Below are positions 1 to 7,661 of a stretch of DNA of 10,270 nt, in pieces. Origin of the DNA: Sulfurimonas sp. (GTDB lineage Bacteria; Campylobacterota; Campylobacteria; Campylobacterales; Sulfurimonadaceae). Below the pieces are notes generated by a model. The model saw nothing but the letters and a program-made list of their open reading frames with translations, searched no databases and was not told the DNA's origin. The first letter of the stretch is position 1. Each line of letters starts with the position of its first letter. Made by a program: the position numbers and the translations under genes. The DNA is taken from assembly GCA_015663215.1 (NCBI GenBank), contig DQSP01000055.1, forward strand, positions 1-10,270, in the 5' to 3' direction.

Positions 1-717
1 AACCTTGGTATTGGCTTCGAACCGATAACAATGAGCGCCTCAGTTGTTGATCCTTTGGGCAATAGAAATCAGCTACGTTTAGAGTTTACAAAAGATCCCA
101 CACAGGTACCACCAGGTAGTCAGTATACAGTTAATGCAACTACTCAAACATTGGATGGTGCTACTATTTATAGCACACAAGTTGCAAGAGTAGAGTTCGA
201 TGCTGCAGGAGCACTCTCTTTAAACACTTTAACAAGTATAGACAATAATGGAGCTGCTGTCGCAATAGAGTTGGGGAGAGGTTTTGATGGGGTTGTTTCA
301 ATAGATATTCCTCTTGTTTCTGCCTCAAGTATAGCAGATGGGACAATTGGCGGAGACTTAGTAGGCTACTCTATTAATAGAAATGCAGAAGTAATCGCTA
401 CTTTTACAAATGGTGAGCAGAGTAGTGTTGGAAAAATTGCTGTTTTTCATTTTCAAAATGAACAAGGTTTGAACCGTGTTAATGGTACACGCTTTAGTGC
501 AAGTCCAAATAGTGGAGTTGCACTGTTTCGTCAAGATGCTAATGGAAATAATATTAATGGTACAGAAGTTGTAAACTTTAGTCTTGAGGGTTCTAACATT
601 GAACTGAGTTACGGACTTACAGAGCTTATTATTTTACAAAGAGCCTATGATGCGAATTCAAAATCAATTACTACTGCTGATGAAATGATGCAAAAAGCAT
701 TAAATATGGGTGCTTAG
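1..717 (+). CDS. flgE: Flagellar hook protein, FlgE family (C-terminal part, 5' end outside window)
   Basis: The reading frame is open from base 1, so the ATG at 31 is an internal Met and the gene begins upstream of the window; 238 codons are visible. The protein is an extracellular component of the flagellar hook or a hook-like structure. The visible part has a FlgE D1/D2-type beta region (SASVVDPLGNRNQLRLEF, then GGDLVGYSINRNAEVIATFTNG) and ends in the conserved C-terminal coiled-coil segment of rod/hook proteins (SNIELSYGLTELIILQRAYDAN, then the last twenty residues). The next gene shows the same order of motifs with divergent residues, so the two are tandem paralogues. Two hook-type genes are common in Campylobacterota (C. 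jejuni and H. pylori each have two). Which of this pair is the main hook subunit cannot be settled from a fragment. It ends normally in TAG, so it is truncated by the window and not a pseudogene. Confidence 0.9.
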   Translation, partial: NLGIGFEPITMSASVVDPLGNRNQLRLEFTKDPTQVPPGSQYTVNATTQTLDGATIYSTQVARVEFDAAGALSLNTLTSIDNNGAAVAIELGRGFDGVVSIDIPLVSASSIADGTIGGDLVGYSINRNAEVIATFTNGEQSSVGKIAVFHFQNEQGLNRVNGTRFSASPNSGVALFRQDANGNNINGTEVVNFSLEGSNIELSYGLTELIILQRAYDANSKSITTADEMMQKALNMGA

Positions 718-732
718 AATTTTTTGTAAAAG

Positions 733-750
733 TTGGCACACTAAATGCTA
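733..750 (+). promoter_or_regulatory. Sigma-54 (RpoN) promoter of the second hook gene
   Basis: TTGGCACACTAAATGCTA matches the -24/-12 consensus (TGGCAC-N5-TTGC). The GG at 735-736 and the GC at 747-748 are separated by exactly 10 bases, as RpoN requires. Transcription would start near 760 and give a leader of about 44 nt. Hook genes are known RpoN targets in Campylobacter and Helicobacter, so both context and sequence agree. A promoter here lets the second hook gene be expressed independently of the first. Confidence 0.85.
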
Positions 751-766
751 TATATTCTTTAACTAA

Positions 767-787
767 TACTCTCTTTTTTTGGGAGTA
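767..787 (+). promoter_or_regulatory. Leader hairpin with a T7 loop before flgE
   Basis: TACTCTC (767-773) can pair with GGGAGTA (781-787) around a loop of seven T, giving a 7-bp stem with one G-U pair. It lies inside the predicted sigma-54 leader and ends 4 bases before the AAAGGA ribosome binding site at 792-797. It might affect mRNA stability or ribosome access. The fold was read by eye and its function is unknown. Confidence 0.35.
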
Positions 788-803
788 ACATAAAGGATAT
801 ATT

Positions 804-2963
804 ATGTTAAAATCTTTATTCTCTGGTGTATCAGGCTTGCAGTCATCTCAAGTAGCAATGGACATCGAATCAAATAATATTGCAAATGTTAATACAGTGG
901 GTTATAAATACTCCCGTGCAAACTTCTCAGACTTACTTGCACAAACAAAAGCTATCGCAACTGCTCCTCAGGGACAACTTGGTGGTAAAAATCCAGTTCA
1001 AATTGGACTTGGTTCTACTGTAAGTTCAGCAACTCGTATCTTTTCTCAAGGAAGTATTCAAAACTCTGATAAAAATACAGATGTTGCTATTCAAGGGGAT
1101 GGTTTTTTTATCATCTCAGGTGACAATGGAAATACCTATAAGTATACTCGTGCTGGTGACTTTAAGTTTGATGCAGGTGGAAACTTTGTTGACAATAACG
1201 GTTTCATCGCTCAAGGTTGGTTAAGAGATCCAGTAACAGGAAAAGTAGACTCTACAGCTCCTATTACAAGTATAAATATACCTCCTGGTCTTACAACCCC
1301 AGCTTCCCCAACAGGCGAAGTAGTTCTAAAAGCAAATCTTAACTCAGGTCCGCTTATAGAGAGTTTTTCTCCAGCATATGCAGTAGCTACGGGTACACCA
1401 CCAAGTGTCACAACTCCTGGAACTCCTGATGCTATTGATTCAAGGGGTAACCCAATTCCTTCTGGTAACCTAGGGGTAATGTTTAATGAAACTGGAGAAG
1501 CTTTCTCTCTACAAAAAGATCAAGGAGTGTGGGCCTCATTCATCAGTGCGAGTCTTGCTGGTACTGTTGATGTAGCAGCAAGTACAGGTGCCAATGATGA
1601 ACTTGATATCACTTTTACACTTAGTGATGGTTCAACGCAGCAAATAACAACAAGTGGAGCAACAGGAACTGAAACAGCAACAGAAAATGCTAATCGTTAT
1701 ATCTCAGCTATCAATGCTCAGTCAGCTAATACAGGCGTAACAGCAACATTAAATCTGACTTCAGGTAACCCTAGAATAGATTTAACAAATACAAATAGTA
1801 GTGCTACTGCTTCAAAAAATATTAACTTTACAACAGGTGCAAATGATAATAGTGGACTGGTTGCTTCAAATATAGTAACCGCTTACAGATATCAGTATGA
1901 CCCTGCGGCAGCTGCAACAGGGGCAGGAGCAGATAAGACATTTACTACTATGTCTGACCTTCGTTATGCACTGGAGAGACAGGCACAGGCACAGGTAGAT
2001 GTTAATGGAAATAATATTGTTGAGAGTAATATTGAGATTACAGTCAATGAAGAAGGTAAATTTGTTATTAAAAATCCTGGTGGGGCAGCTGATGATTATG
2101 ATATTAATCTAGCAATTACAGCATACACAGATACAGGTGTAACAGAAAATATACGTTTTACACGAAATATGGAAGCTTTAAATTCAGTACTTCCTGCAGG
2201 TAGTGGTGGACAGGCTTTCTCACAAAGTTTTAACGCTGCAACTCATTCAAGTTCTATAGATATATTTGACTCTTTAGGTTCTAAACATACTATACGAATG
2301 GAGTTTAGAAAAACTGCACTTGATATAGCAACGGGAAGTACATGGGATATAAGTATTACAGTACCTGCACCTGCAACCATTGATACTACTGCCCCTTTTG
2401 ATGAAAAAAAAGGAAGTATTCGTTTTAATAGCGATGGCTCTTTAGCAACATACAATCCACCAAATATCTCTTTTAGTGGAAACAATGGTTCTTCCCCAAA
2501 TCAACAAGTGGGTTTCTCTTTTGGTACAGCTAATGCATTTGATGGTATGACATCTTTTGATAGTCGTTCTTCGACTTCTGGAATCTCTCAAGATGGTTTT
2601 ACAGGTGGAGATCTCATAGGTATAAGAATTGATCAGTCTGGTACATTAGTAGGTTCATTCTCAAATGGTCGTTCTTTTGGATTAGCACAAATTGGTATGG
2701 CAAAATTTACAAACAACGAAGGTCTCTCTGCTGAGGGTGGAAATGTTTATAACCAAACAGCAAACTCTGGTGACCCAATCATCGGTACAGCAGCATCAGC
2801 AGGACGTGGATTTATCCAGTCATCTGCTCTTGAAGCATCAAATGTTGACCTCTCACGAGCTCTAACACAACTCATCATCATTCAGCGTGGTTTCCAAGCA
2901 AATGGTAAAACAATTACAACTTCAGATCAACTTCTACAGACACTTATCGGTCTGAAAAACTAG
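804..2963 (+). CDS. flgE: Flagellar hook protein FlgE (full length, 719 aa)
   Basis: This is the structural subunit of the flagellar hook, exported by the flagellar type III system and polymerised outside the cell. The N-terminal rod/hook domain is at residues 7-35 (SGVSGLQSSQVAMDIESNNI, then NTVGYK), followed by the D1 motif GDGFFIISGDNGNTYKYTRAGDF (98-120, read in two parts). A long Thr/Ser/Asn/Ala-rich variable outer region spans about 180-470. The conserved D1 return follows (SSIDIFDSLGSKHTIRMEF, 483-501; GGDLIGIRIDQSG, 601-613) and then the C-terminal helix (EASNVDLSRALTQLIIIQR, 677-695). No signal peptide and no cysteine are seen, as expected for a type III substrate. The length is close to the long Helicobacter hook protein (about 718 aa), well above the roughly 400 aa of enteric FlgE. 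AAAGGA lies 6 bases before the ATG. A sigma-54 promoter precedes it. It is paralogous to the gene at 1-717. Confidence 0.95.
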   Translation: MLKSLFSGVSGLQSSQVAMDIESNNIANVNTVGYKYSRANFSDLLAQTKAIATAPQGQLGGKNPVQIGLGSTVSSATRIFSQGSIQNSDKNTDVAIQGDGFFIISGDNGNTYKYTRAGDFKFDAGGNFVDNNGFIAQGWLRDPVTGKVDSTAPITSINIPPGLTTPASPTGEVVLKANLNSGPLIESFSPAYAVATGTPPSVTTPGTPDAIDSRGNPIPSGNLGVMFNETGEAFSLQKDQGVWASFISASLAGTVDVAASTGANDELDITFTLSDGSTQQITTSGATGTETATENANRYISAINAQSANTGVTATLNLTSGNPRIDLTNTNSSATASKNINFTTGANDNSGLVASNIVTAYRYQYDPAAAATGAGADKTFTTMSDLRYALERQAQAQVDVNGNNIVESNIEITVNEEGKFVIKNPGGAADDYDINLAITAYTDTGVTENIRFTRNMEALNSVLPAGSGGQAFSQSFNAATHSSSIDIFDSLGSKHTIRMEFRKTALDIATGSTWDISITVPAPATIDTTAPFDEKKGSIRFNSDGSLATYNPPNISFSGNNGSSPNQQVGFSFGTANAFDGMTSFDSRSSTSGISQDGFTGGDLIGIRIDQSGTLVGSFSNGRSFGLAQIGMAKFTNNEGLSAEGGNVYNQTANSGDPIIGTAASAGRGFIQSSALEASNVDLSRALTQLIIIQRGFQANGKTITTSDQLLQTLIGLKN

Positions 2964-2976
2964 ATTAATTCTATTT

Positions 2977-2985
2977 TGATATAAT
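2977..2985 (+). promoter_or_regulatory. Extended -10 promoter for the purT operon
   Basis: TGATATAAT is a perfect extended -10 element (TGn-TATAAT at 2980-2985), 14 bases after the hook gene stop. No convincing -35 box is present, which is usual for vegetative promoters of Campylobacterota. The transcript would start near 2992 and have a leader of about 24 nt. The element overlaps the left arm of an inverted repeat (2983-3009). Confidence 0.7.
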
Positions 2986-3009
2986 TCTTTCATATAAAAT
3001 GAAGGAATT
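2983..3009 (+). repeat. Inverted repeat over the purT promoter and ribosome binding site
   Basis: AATTCTTTCAT (2983-2993) and ATGAAGGAATT (2999-3009) can form an 11-bp stem (one G-U) with the 5-base loop ATAAA. The right arm contains the purT Shine-Dalgarno AAGGA (3002-3006), and the left arm overlaps the last bases of the -10 box. No T-run follows, so it is a poor intrinsic terminator. Only RNA that reads through from flgE would contain both arms; RNA started near 2992 would not. Confidence 0.6.
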
Positions 3010-3015
3010 ATACTC

Positions 3016-4182
3016 ATGCAATTCTCTGCACCTCTCAAATCAAACTCAAAAAAAGTAATGTTACTCGGTTCAGGAGAACTTGGAAAAGAAGTGGCTATCG
3101 AAGCTCAGCGACTCGGACTTGAAATCATCGCAGTTGACCGTTACCAGAATGCTCCTGCTCATAATGTTGCACACCGCTCATATGTGGTAAATATGCAAGA
3201 TAAAGATGCACTTCTTGAAATCATCTATCGTGAAAAACCTGACTATATTTTACCTGAGATAGAAGCTATTAGCATCGATGCTCTTTTTGCAGCAGAAGAT
3301 AAGGGTTACAATGTTATCCCTAATGCAAACGCAGTGAGTAAGACTATGAATAGAAAAAATATTCGTACATTTGCTGCAGAGGTACTTGACCTTAAAACTG
3401 GTCCTTACGAGTTTGTTACGACTGAGGAAGGTTTATTAGAAGCGAGTAAACGCATGGGGTATCCTTGTGTTATCAAGCCTGTTATGAGTTCATCTGGTCA
3501 TGGTCAGAGTATCTGTAAAAGTGAAGAAGATGTTCCTGCTTCATGGGAAATAGCTAAAGAAGCTCGTGGTGATGCGAGTGAGTTAATCGTTGAGGCTTTT
3601 GTAGATTTTGATTATGAGATAACTATGTTAACAGTACGAAATGGAAGTGAAACTGTTTTTTGTGAGCCTATCGGGCATGAACAACGCGATGGGGACTATG
3701 TGTTTTCATGGCAACCAGCTCAGATGAGCGATATCGCAAAAGAAAAAGCTGAAGCAATGGCTAAAACTATAACTGATGGTTTAGGTGGTCGTGGTCTTTT
3801 TGGTGTTGAGCTTTTCATTAAAGGTGATGAGGTTTATTTCTCTGAAGTTTCTCCTCGTCCACATGATACAGGAATGGTTACTCTTATAACGCAGTCTCAG
3901 AGTGAGTTTGCTCTTCATCTTCGCGCTGTTCTTGGATTACCACTCGGTTTTACTTTTTATGGTTCAGGCGCTTCAGCTGCTTACAAAACAGAGATGGCAC
4001 ACTCAAATGCACCTGTGATAGATGTAGATGAGTCACTCTTCTCAGATAACTCTTTTGTAAGAGTCTTCTCAAAACCAGAAGCACATAAAGGACGTCGTTT
4101 AGCTGTTGCTTTAGTGTACGATGAAGTTGAGTCAGCAGTAGAACAAGCTAGAGAATTAATCCAAAAAATTAAAGACAACTAA
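3016..4182 (+). CDS. purT: Formate-dependent phosphoribosylglycinamide formyltransferase (GAR transformylase 2)
   Basis: PurT makes formyl-GAR from GAR, formate and ATP by way of formyl phosphate. This is the third step of de novo purine synthesis and needs no formyl-tetrahydrofolate. The protein is a cytoplasmic ATP-grasp enzyme of 388 aa (E. coli 392). Visible motifs are the N-terminal dinucleotide-like loop GSGELG (18-23), [16 protein letters not shown] (40-55), PEIEAI (80-85), the ATP-grasp loop [11 protein letters not shown] (155-165), and the metal-binding acidic residues E265 (FGVE) and E277 ([12 protein letters not shown]). These agree closely with the E. coli enzyme over the whole length, so no truncation or frameshift is suspected. 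AAGGA lies 9 bases before the ATG, inside a possible hairpin. It is the first gene of a three-gene operon; the next gene starts one base after its stop. Use of formate fits an organism with a formate-rich anaerobic or microaerobic metabolism (inference). Confidence 0.96.
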   Translation: MQFSAPLKSNSKKVMLLGSGELGKEVAIEAQRLGLEIIAVDRYQNAPAHNVAHRSYVVNMQDKDALLEIIYREKPDYILPEIEAISIDALFAAEDKGYNVIPNANAVSKTMNRKNIRTFAAEVLDLKTGPYEFVTTEEGLLEASKRMGYPCVIKPVMSSSGHGQSICKSEEDVPASWEIAKEARGDASELIVEAFVDFDYEITMLTVRNGSETVFCEPIGHEQRDGDYVFSWQPAQMSDIAKEKAEAMAKTITDGLGGRGLFGVELFIKGDEVYFSEVSPRPHDTGMVTLITQSQSEFALHLRAVLGLPLGFTFYGSGASAAYKTEMAHSNAPVIDVDESLFSDNSFVRVFSKPEAHKGRRLAVALVYDEVESAVEQARELIQKIKDN

Positions 4183-4183
4183 G

Positions 4184-5107
4184 ATGCAAATAGTTTTACT
4201 TGATGCCTTAACTTTTGAAGGCACAGACCTTAGTGCATTTGATGCTTTAGGTGATGTAGAAGTATTTGCTACTACTGCACCTGAACAAACACAGCAAAGA
4301 ATAACAAACGCAGAGGTGATAGTTACTAACAAAGTTGTTATCACTAAAGAGTTTATGCAGGGTGCAAAAAACCTAAAACTTATCTGTATAGCTGCAACTG
4401 GTATGAACAATGTAGACCTAGACGCAGCAAAAGAGTTAAATATAGAAGTGAAAAATGTTGCTGGTTACTCAACTGATTCAGTCATTCAACATACTTTTTC
4501 AATGCTTTTTTATCTTCTTGGAAGCTCTCGTTATTATGATGAGAGTGTTAAAGATGGCTCTTACTCAAGAAGTCCTATTTTTACAGATGTAAGCCGTCCT
4601 TTTTCGGAGATAAAAGGGAAAAAGTGGGGAATAATCGGTCTTGGAAGTATAGGTCGCGGTGTAGCCAATATCGCCAAAGTATTTGGGGCGGAAGTGTTTT
4701 ACTACTCAACAAGTGGTTTAAACCGTACTGAGGATTTCCAAAGAACAACTTTAGATGATATGCTTAGTACTTGTGATATCATTACTATTCATGCTCCCTT
4801 AAATGACAAAACGAACAATCTTTTAGACTATGAACAGTTGTTAACTTGTAGAGAGGGAGCGACTATACTCAACCTAGGGCGCGGTGGTATCATAAATGAA
4901 GATGCAGTCGTTCGCATAATAGATGAGAAAAATATCTCTTTTGGTTTAGATGTATTAACAAAAGAACCTATGCTAGAAAATCATGCACTTTTGAGTGTAA
5001 AAAATAAAGAAAGACTCTATATTACACCACATATCGCTTGGACTTCTTTAGAGGCAAGAGATAAGCTTATCGCGGGTGTGGTAGAAAATATAAAAGCTAC
5101 ACTCTAG
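4184..5107 (+). CDS. D-2-hydroxyacid dehydrogenase, NAD-dependent (glycerate dehydrogenase-like)
   Basis: This is a cytoplasmic oxidoreductase of the D-isomer-specific 2-hydroxyacid dehydrogenase family, 307 aa, a normal length. The N-terminal part (1-100) and C-terminal part form the substrate domain around the Rossmann domain. The NAD loop is GLGSIG (152-157). The catalytic triad of the family is present: R233 in NLGRGGIINEDAV, E261 in TKEPM, and H283 in TPHIAW. An acidic residue after the Rossmann second strand is not obvious (YYSTSG, 173-178), so the NAD versus NADP preference is uncertain. The TPHIAWTSLEAR ending resembles hydroxypyruvate reductase/glycerate dehydrogenase (HprA) more than SerA or PdxB, and the ACT domain of SerA is absent. 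The substrate cannot be fixed from sequence; glycerate/hydroxypyruvate or D-lactate are candidates. It begins one base after the purT stop with no clear Shine-Dalgarno, so translation is probably coupled to purT. Confidence 0.88.
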   Translation: MQIVLLDALTFEGTDLSAFDALGDVEVFATTAPEQTQQRITNAEVIVTNKVVITKEFMQGAKNLKLICIAATGMNNVDLDAAKELNIEVKNVAGYSTDSVIQHTFSMLFYLLGSSRYYDESVKDGSYSRSPIFTDVSRPFSEIKGKKWGIIGLGSIGRGVANIAKVFGAEVFYYSTSGLNRTEDFQRTTLDDMLSTCDIITIHAPLNDKTNNLLDYEQLLTCREGATILNLGRGGIINEDAVVRIIDEKNISFGLDVLTKEPMLENHALLSVKNKERLYITPHIAWTSLEARDKLIAGVVENIKATL

Positions 5108-5114
5108 GCATATT

Positions 5115-5519
5115 ATGGCAGAAATAGCACTTTTTATTTCTGCATTTCTCGCAGCAACTATTCTCCCTTTTTCTTCGGAAGCTGCGTTTTATTTAGCCAT
5201 CACAAACGAGATGCCCATTTTAAATGCAATGCTAAGTGCCTCCAGTGGAAATATCTTAGCCATAATCCTAAACTACTATCTCGGATTTTTTCTTTATGAA
5301 AAAACAAAAAATAAACTCTTCTCCTCTAAACTTGGAAAAAAATCATTTCTTCTAGGACATAAGTATGGTCAGTATGCTTTAGTGCTATCATGGATGCCAC
5401 TTATCGGTGATCCACTCACACTTGTTGCAGGGTTAGTGCGTTTGAATTTTCTTAGGTTTGTTATTATTGTGAGTACTCTTCGTGTATTACGGTACTATTT
5501 ATTAACACTTATAATATAA
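5115..5519 (+). CDS. yqaA: Small inner-membrane protein, YqaA family (DedA/VTT-like)
   Basis: This 134-aa hydrophobic protein is of the YqaA type (E. coli YqaA has about 142 aa), related to DedA/VTT proteins, some of which move phospholipids between membrane leaflets; the function of YqaA itself is not settled. Visible family marks are FLAATILPFSSEAA (11-24), a re-entrant-like segment with a Pro and an acidic residue, then ASSGN (42-46), and LSWMPLIGDPLTLVAG (91-106), which matches the YqaA signature LSWMPxxGD. About four membrane segments are expected: 3-30, 35-60, 84-108 and 110-134. A basic loop lies at 61-84 (KTKNK, KLGKK). It starts 7 bases after the dehydrogenase stop with only a weak AGG nearby, so it is the last gene of the purT operon. 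There is no obvious functional link to its two neighbours. Confidence 0.85.
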   Translation: MAEIALFISAFLAATILPFSSEAAFYLAITNEMPILNAMLSASSGNILAIILNYYLGFFLYEKTKNKLFSSKLGKKSFLLGHKYGQYALVLSWMPLIGDPLTLVAGLVRLNFLRFVIIVSTLRVLRYYLLTLII

Positions 5520-5529
5520 CTGTTTTGTC

Positions 5530-5546
5530 TTTAGCTATATGCTAAA
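5530..5546. terminator. Weak bidirectional hairpin between convergent genes
   Basis: TTTAGC (5530-5535) and GCTAAA (5541-5546) form a 6-bp stem around TATAT in the 15-base gap between the YqaA gene and the reverse-strand gene, overlapping the stop of the latter. Neither side has a strong T-run after the stem, so this is at best a weak terminator serving both directions. Confidence 0.3.
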
Positions 5547-7655
5547 CAACCAATAATCTCTTGGTTTCCTTTTCGCTTGTTCCTCAGAGAGATGTATTTT
5601 CTTTTTTGACTTTTTTACATAGCATGAGATGATGAGATCTATCTCTGTATCAAGACCAAAAAGGTTAGTATATTGGATAATAAGCTGTTGCACTTTTTCA
5701 AATGCAGCCTGATCCATGAAGATATCTGCAGATCTACTATAGGATAAACGTAAAATGTCACCTATCTTATTACATCTAGATGGAAGTTTTAGTAGGCTAC
5801 CAAAGGTATCTTTTACGGCTTCTATTTTACCTTGTAAAGCATATTTTTCACTCTTGAGTATAAGTTGTGTCCATTGTTGTTCAAGTAAAATTGCTAAATC
5901 ACTTGTTTGTACTGTAGGGTTCACATCGATAAGTGCATAGCAATCAAAAAGATTATTTTGATTGTATAAATCATAAAATTCTTTCATATCATCACAGGCT
6001 ACGTAAAGGTTATCTACTAAGTCCTGATGTTTTGGACTATCAGAAATTTTTTCAATGAGTACTTCTGCTAAGCTTATATTTCCAACTTGAATAAGTTCAT
6101 TTACTTGAACTACACTCTCTTCTAGTTCATTATTGAGCATCTGATAGTGCTGTGTCTCTGCAAATATTTTATTCTCTTTTATAAGCTTAGGAATTTTATG
6201 AAACTCTTTTTTTTCAACAGCTTTTATAAAATGGAGAAATTCTTTATTTTTGTATAAAATAAGTTTAATAAGTGGTCTCTTTGAAGCTACAGACATATAC
6301 TCAGAAAGAAGTATTCTCGCTGATTCAAGATCGTGTAAGAGTACTTTTTTTTGTGCTTCTAGAAATTTTTGCTGCCAAATTTTTTCCATACTTTTATACT
6401 CAATAGTATATTGTAAGGCTGGATATTTAGTAGCTATTGAATATGCTAAATTGAATCGCTGTTCATGAAATATAGTTTGAAACTTAAGGTAGTGTTTAAA
6501 TGCTTCGTATATAAGATAAATTTCATCTTGTTTATGCTTGAGAACTAAAAATGGATTTGTGATTTCTTTTGCAGAACTTACATCGTTCTTTATAAGGTAG
6601 AAAATTGCTTGTTCTAGTTTATGCTGATATTTGTTCTTGAGTCTAGTGTGCTCAGCAGAATATTTAAGCATTGGTGCCGCAACAAGTAGTTTAAATGCTT
6701 GTATGAGTCTATCTTTTTCAATGAGTGTTTTGAGTGTATTGATATTGGTGAGTTCTGTGTGAAGAATGGTTGCATCTTTCAAAACTACAAGGATGGATTC
6801 ATCATCTTTACGGAGTATTTTTTCAATTTTATTTTCAAATGTAAGGTACTGCTTCTCAACAATTTTGAGATTTCTAATATCTACAAGTGTAACAAAATTT
6901 TTATCTGAACTAACAAGTGCATATGCTTGATTTGGCATAAGAACAATGTTTTTTATTTTTAGAAAAGGCATGTTTAGTTTACGTGTGATATGTGTTTCTT
7001 GTAAAGATATAACCTCTAAAACACCATCATTATTCCCACATAGAAGCGTTGATTCATTCACAAAGCAGAGTGCCTCAATTTTTGCTTTTGACCTATTGAT
7101 AACAATAGTGTCCTCTCGAGAATACATATTTATAATATATACAGCACCGCCATAGCCACTACAAGCAATAAGAGTTTTATAAAAACTTACGGCACTTACA
7201 TAGTTATTGGTAATTTTAAATTTTTGTTCACCAGGCATGTAATAAGGAAAAGAGCATAAACGTGCAAGCTGATGTTTACTATTGTATCTGTATTGTAAAA
7301 CACGTCCTTGTGTTGTCCCTACAATTAGATATTTAGAAGACAAATCAAAAGCTATAAGGGTAATTTTTTCATTTTCTAAATGAATAGTTTTAAATATTTT
7401 ATCATGTTTTAGTGCATAGATATAAATATCATGACTATTCGTAATAGCCATAAAATTACCATCTTGACTAAATTCTGTAGCTATTGTACTTGCATTGATC
7501 TCTGGAGGAAGTTTATTCGAGAGTGTCTTATATTTATCCCCTTCTAAAACCCTTACTCCGCTAGTAGTTGTGGAAAAGATAATTGTATTATTTTGTAAAG
7601 CAGCGATTGATATAACAGGAGAATATGCTTTAAAACATTTAGTTGAATGTTGCAG
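5535..7655 (-). CDS. Uncharacterised WD40-like beta-propeller plus 42-residue-repeat alpha-solenoid protein (CTG start, 706 aa)
   Basis: I do not recognise a named family. Residues 8-313 hold seven WD40-like blades, each about 40 residues (near 8-46, 54-92, 97-135, 150-186, 191-228, 231-271, 275-313). They are degenerate: true WD dipeptides are mostly replaced by endings such as GGAVYIIN, GVLEVISL and VTLVDIRN. From about 311 to 688 the protein is helical and repetitive with a 42-residue period (see the repeat entry). A basic tail ends in KPRDYWLFSI. No signal peptide or membrane segment is seen, so it is probably cytoplasmic. The first ATG (7451) would leave out blade 1 and most of blade 2. 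The frame stays open upstream to a stop at 7737-7739 with no ATG, GTG or TTG. CTG at 7653-7655, 6 bases after AAAAGGA, gives a complete seven-blade propeller. Propeller-solenoid proteins usually act as scaffolds; any such role here is inference. It is monocistronic and convergent with the purT operon. Confidence 0.8.
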   Translation of the reverse strand: MQHSTKCFKAYSPVISIAALQNNTIIFSTTTSGVRVLEGDKYKTLSNKLPPEINASTIATEFSQDGNFMAITNSHDIYIYALKHDKIFKTIHLENEKITLIAFDLSSKYLIVGTTQGRVLQYRYNSKHQLARLCSFPYYMPGEQKFKITNNYVSAVSFYKTLIACSGYGGAVYIINMYSREDTIVINRSKAKIEALCFVNESTLLCGNNDGVLEVISLQETHITRKLNMPFLKIKNIVLMPNQAYALVSSDKNFVTLVDIRNLKIVEKQYLTFENKIEKILRKDDESILVVLKDATILHTELTNINTLKTLIEKDRLIQAFKLLVAAPMLKYSAEHTRLKNKYQHKLEQAIFYLIKNDVSSAKEITNPFLVLKHKQDEIYLIYEAFKHYLKFQTIFHEQRFNLAYSIATKYPALQYTIEYKSMEKIWQQKFLEAQKKVLLHDLESARILLSEYMSVASKRPLIKLILYKNKEFLHFIKAVEKKEFHKIPKLIKENKIFAETQHYQMLNNELEESVVQVNELIQVGNISLAEVLIEKISDSPKHQDLVDNLYVACDDMKEFYDLYNQNNLFDCYALIDVNPTVQTSDLAILLEQQWTQLILKSEKYALQGKIEAVKDTFGSLLKLPSRCNKIGDILRLSYSRSADIFMDQAAFEKVQQLIIQYTNLFGLDTEIDLIISCYVKKSKKKIHLSEEQAKRKPRDYWLFSI
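5592..6725 (-). repeat. Nine-unit 42-residue (126-nt) helical protein repeat
   Basis: Within the reverse-strand protein a hydrophobic anchor, usually after a D/G/N/Q-rich turn and followed three residues later by a small residue, recurs at residues 317 (DRLIQA), 359 (NDVSSA), 401 (QRFNLA), 443 (HDLESA), 485 (KEFHKI), 527 (GNISLA), 569 (NNLFDC), 611 (GKIEAV) and 652 (AAFEKV). The first seven intervals are exactly 42 residues and the last is 41. Each unit has an A-helix, a loop often containing Pro, and one or two further helices. The DNA itself is not repetitive, so the repeat is old. It resembles TPR/SEL1/ARM-type solenoids in plan, but I cannot assign a family. Confidence 0.75.
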
Positions 7656-7661
7656 AATAAT

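Noticed and set aside
31..717. ATG at 31 as the start of a small 228-aa hook protein
   Set aside because: The frame is open to base 1 and reads as hook sequence (GIGFEPIT) before the Met, and the N-terminal rod domain is missing, so the gene is simply cut by the window edge.
2964..3015. Intrinsic terminator after flgE
   Set aside because: An 11-bp inverted repeat is present but is AT-rich, without a T-run, and coincides with promoter and ribosome site of purT; a regulatory role is more likely.
5535..7451. ATG at 7451 as the start of the propeller-solenoid gene (638 aa)
   Set aside because: It begins inside a WD40 blade, has no ribosome binding site, lies over 200 bases from the promoter boxes, and leaves blade-like coding sequence unexplained upstream.
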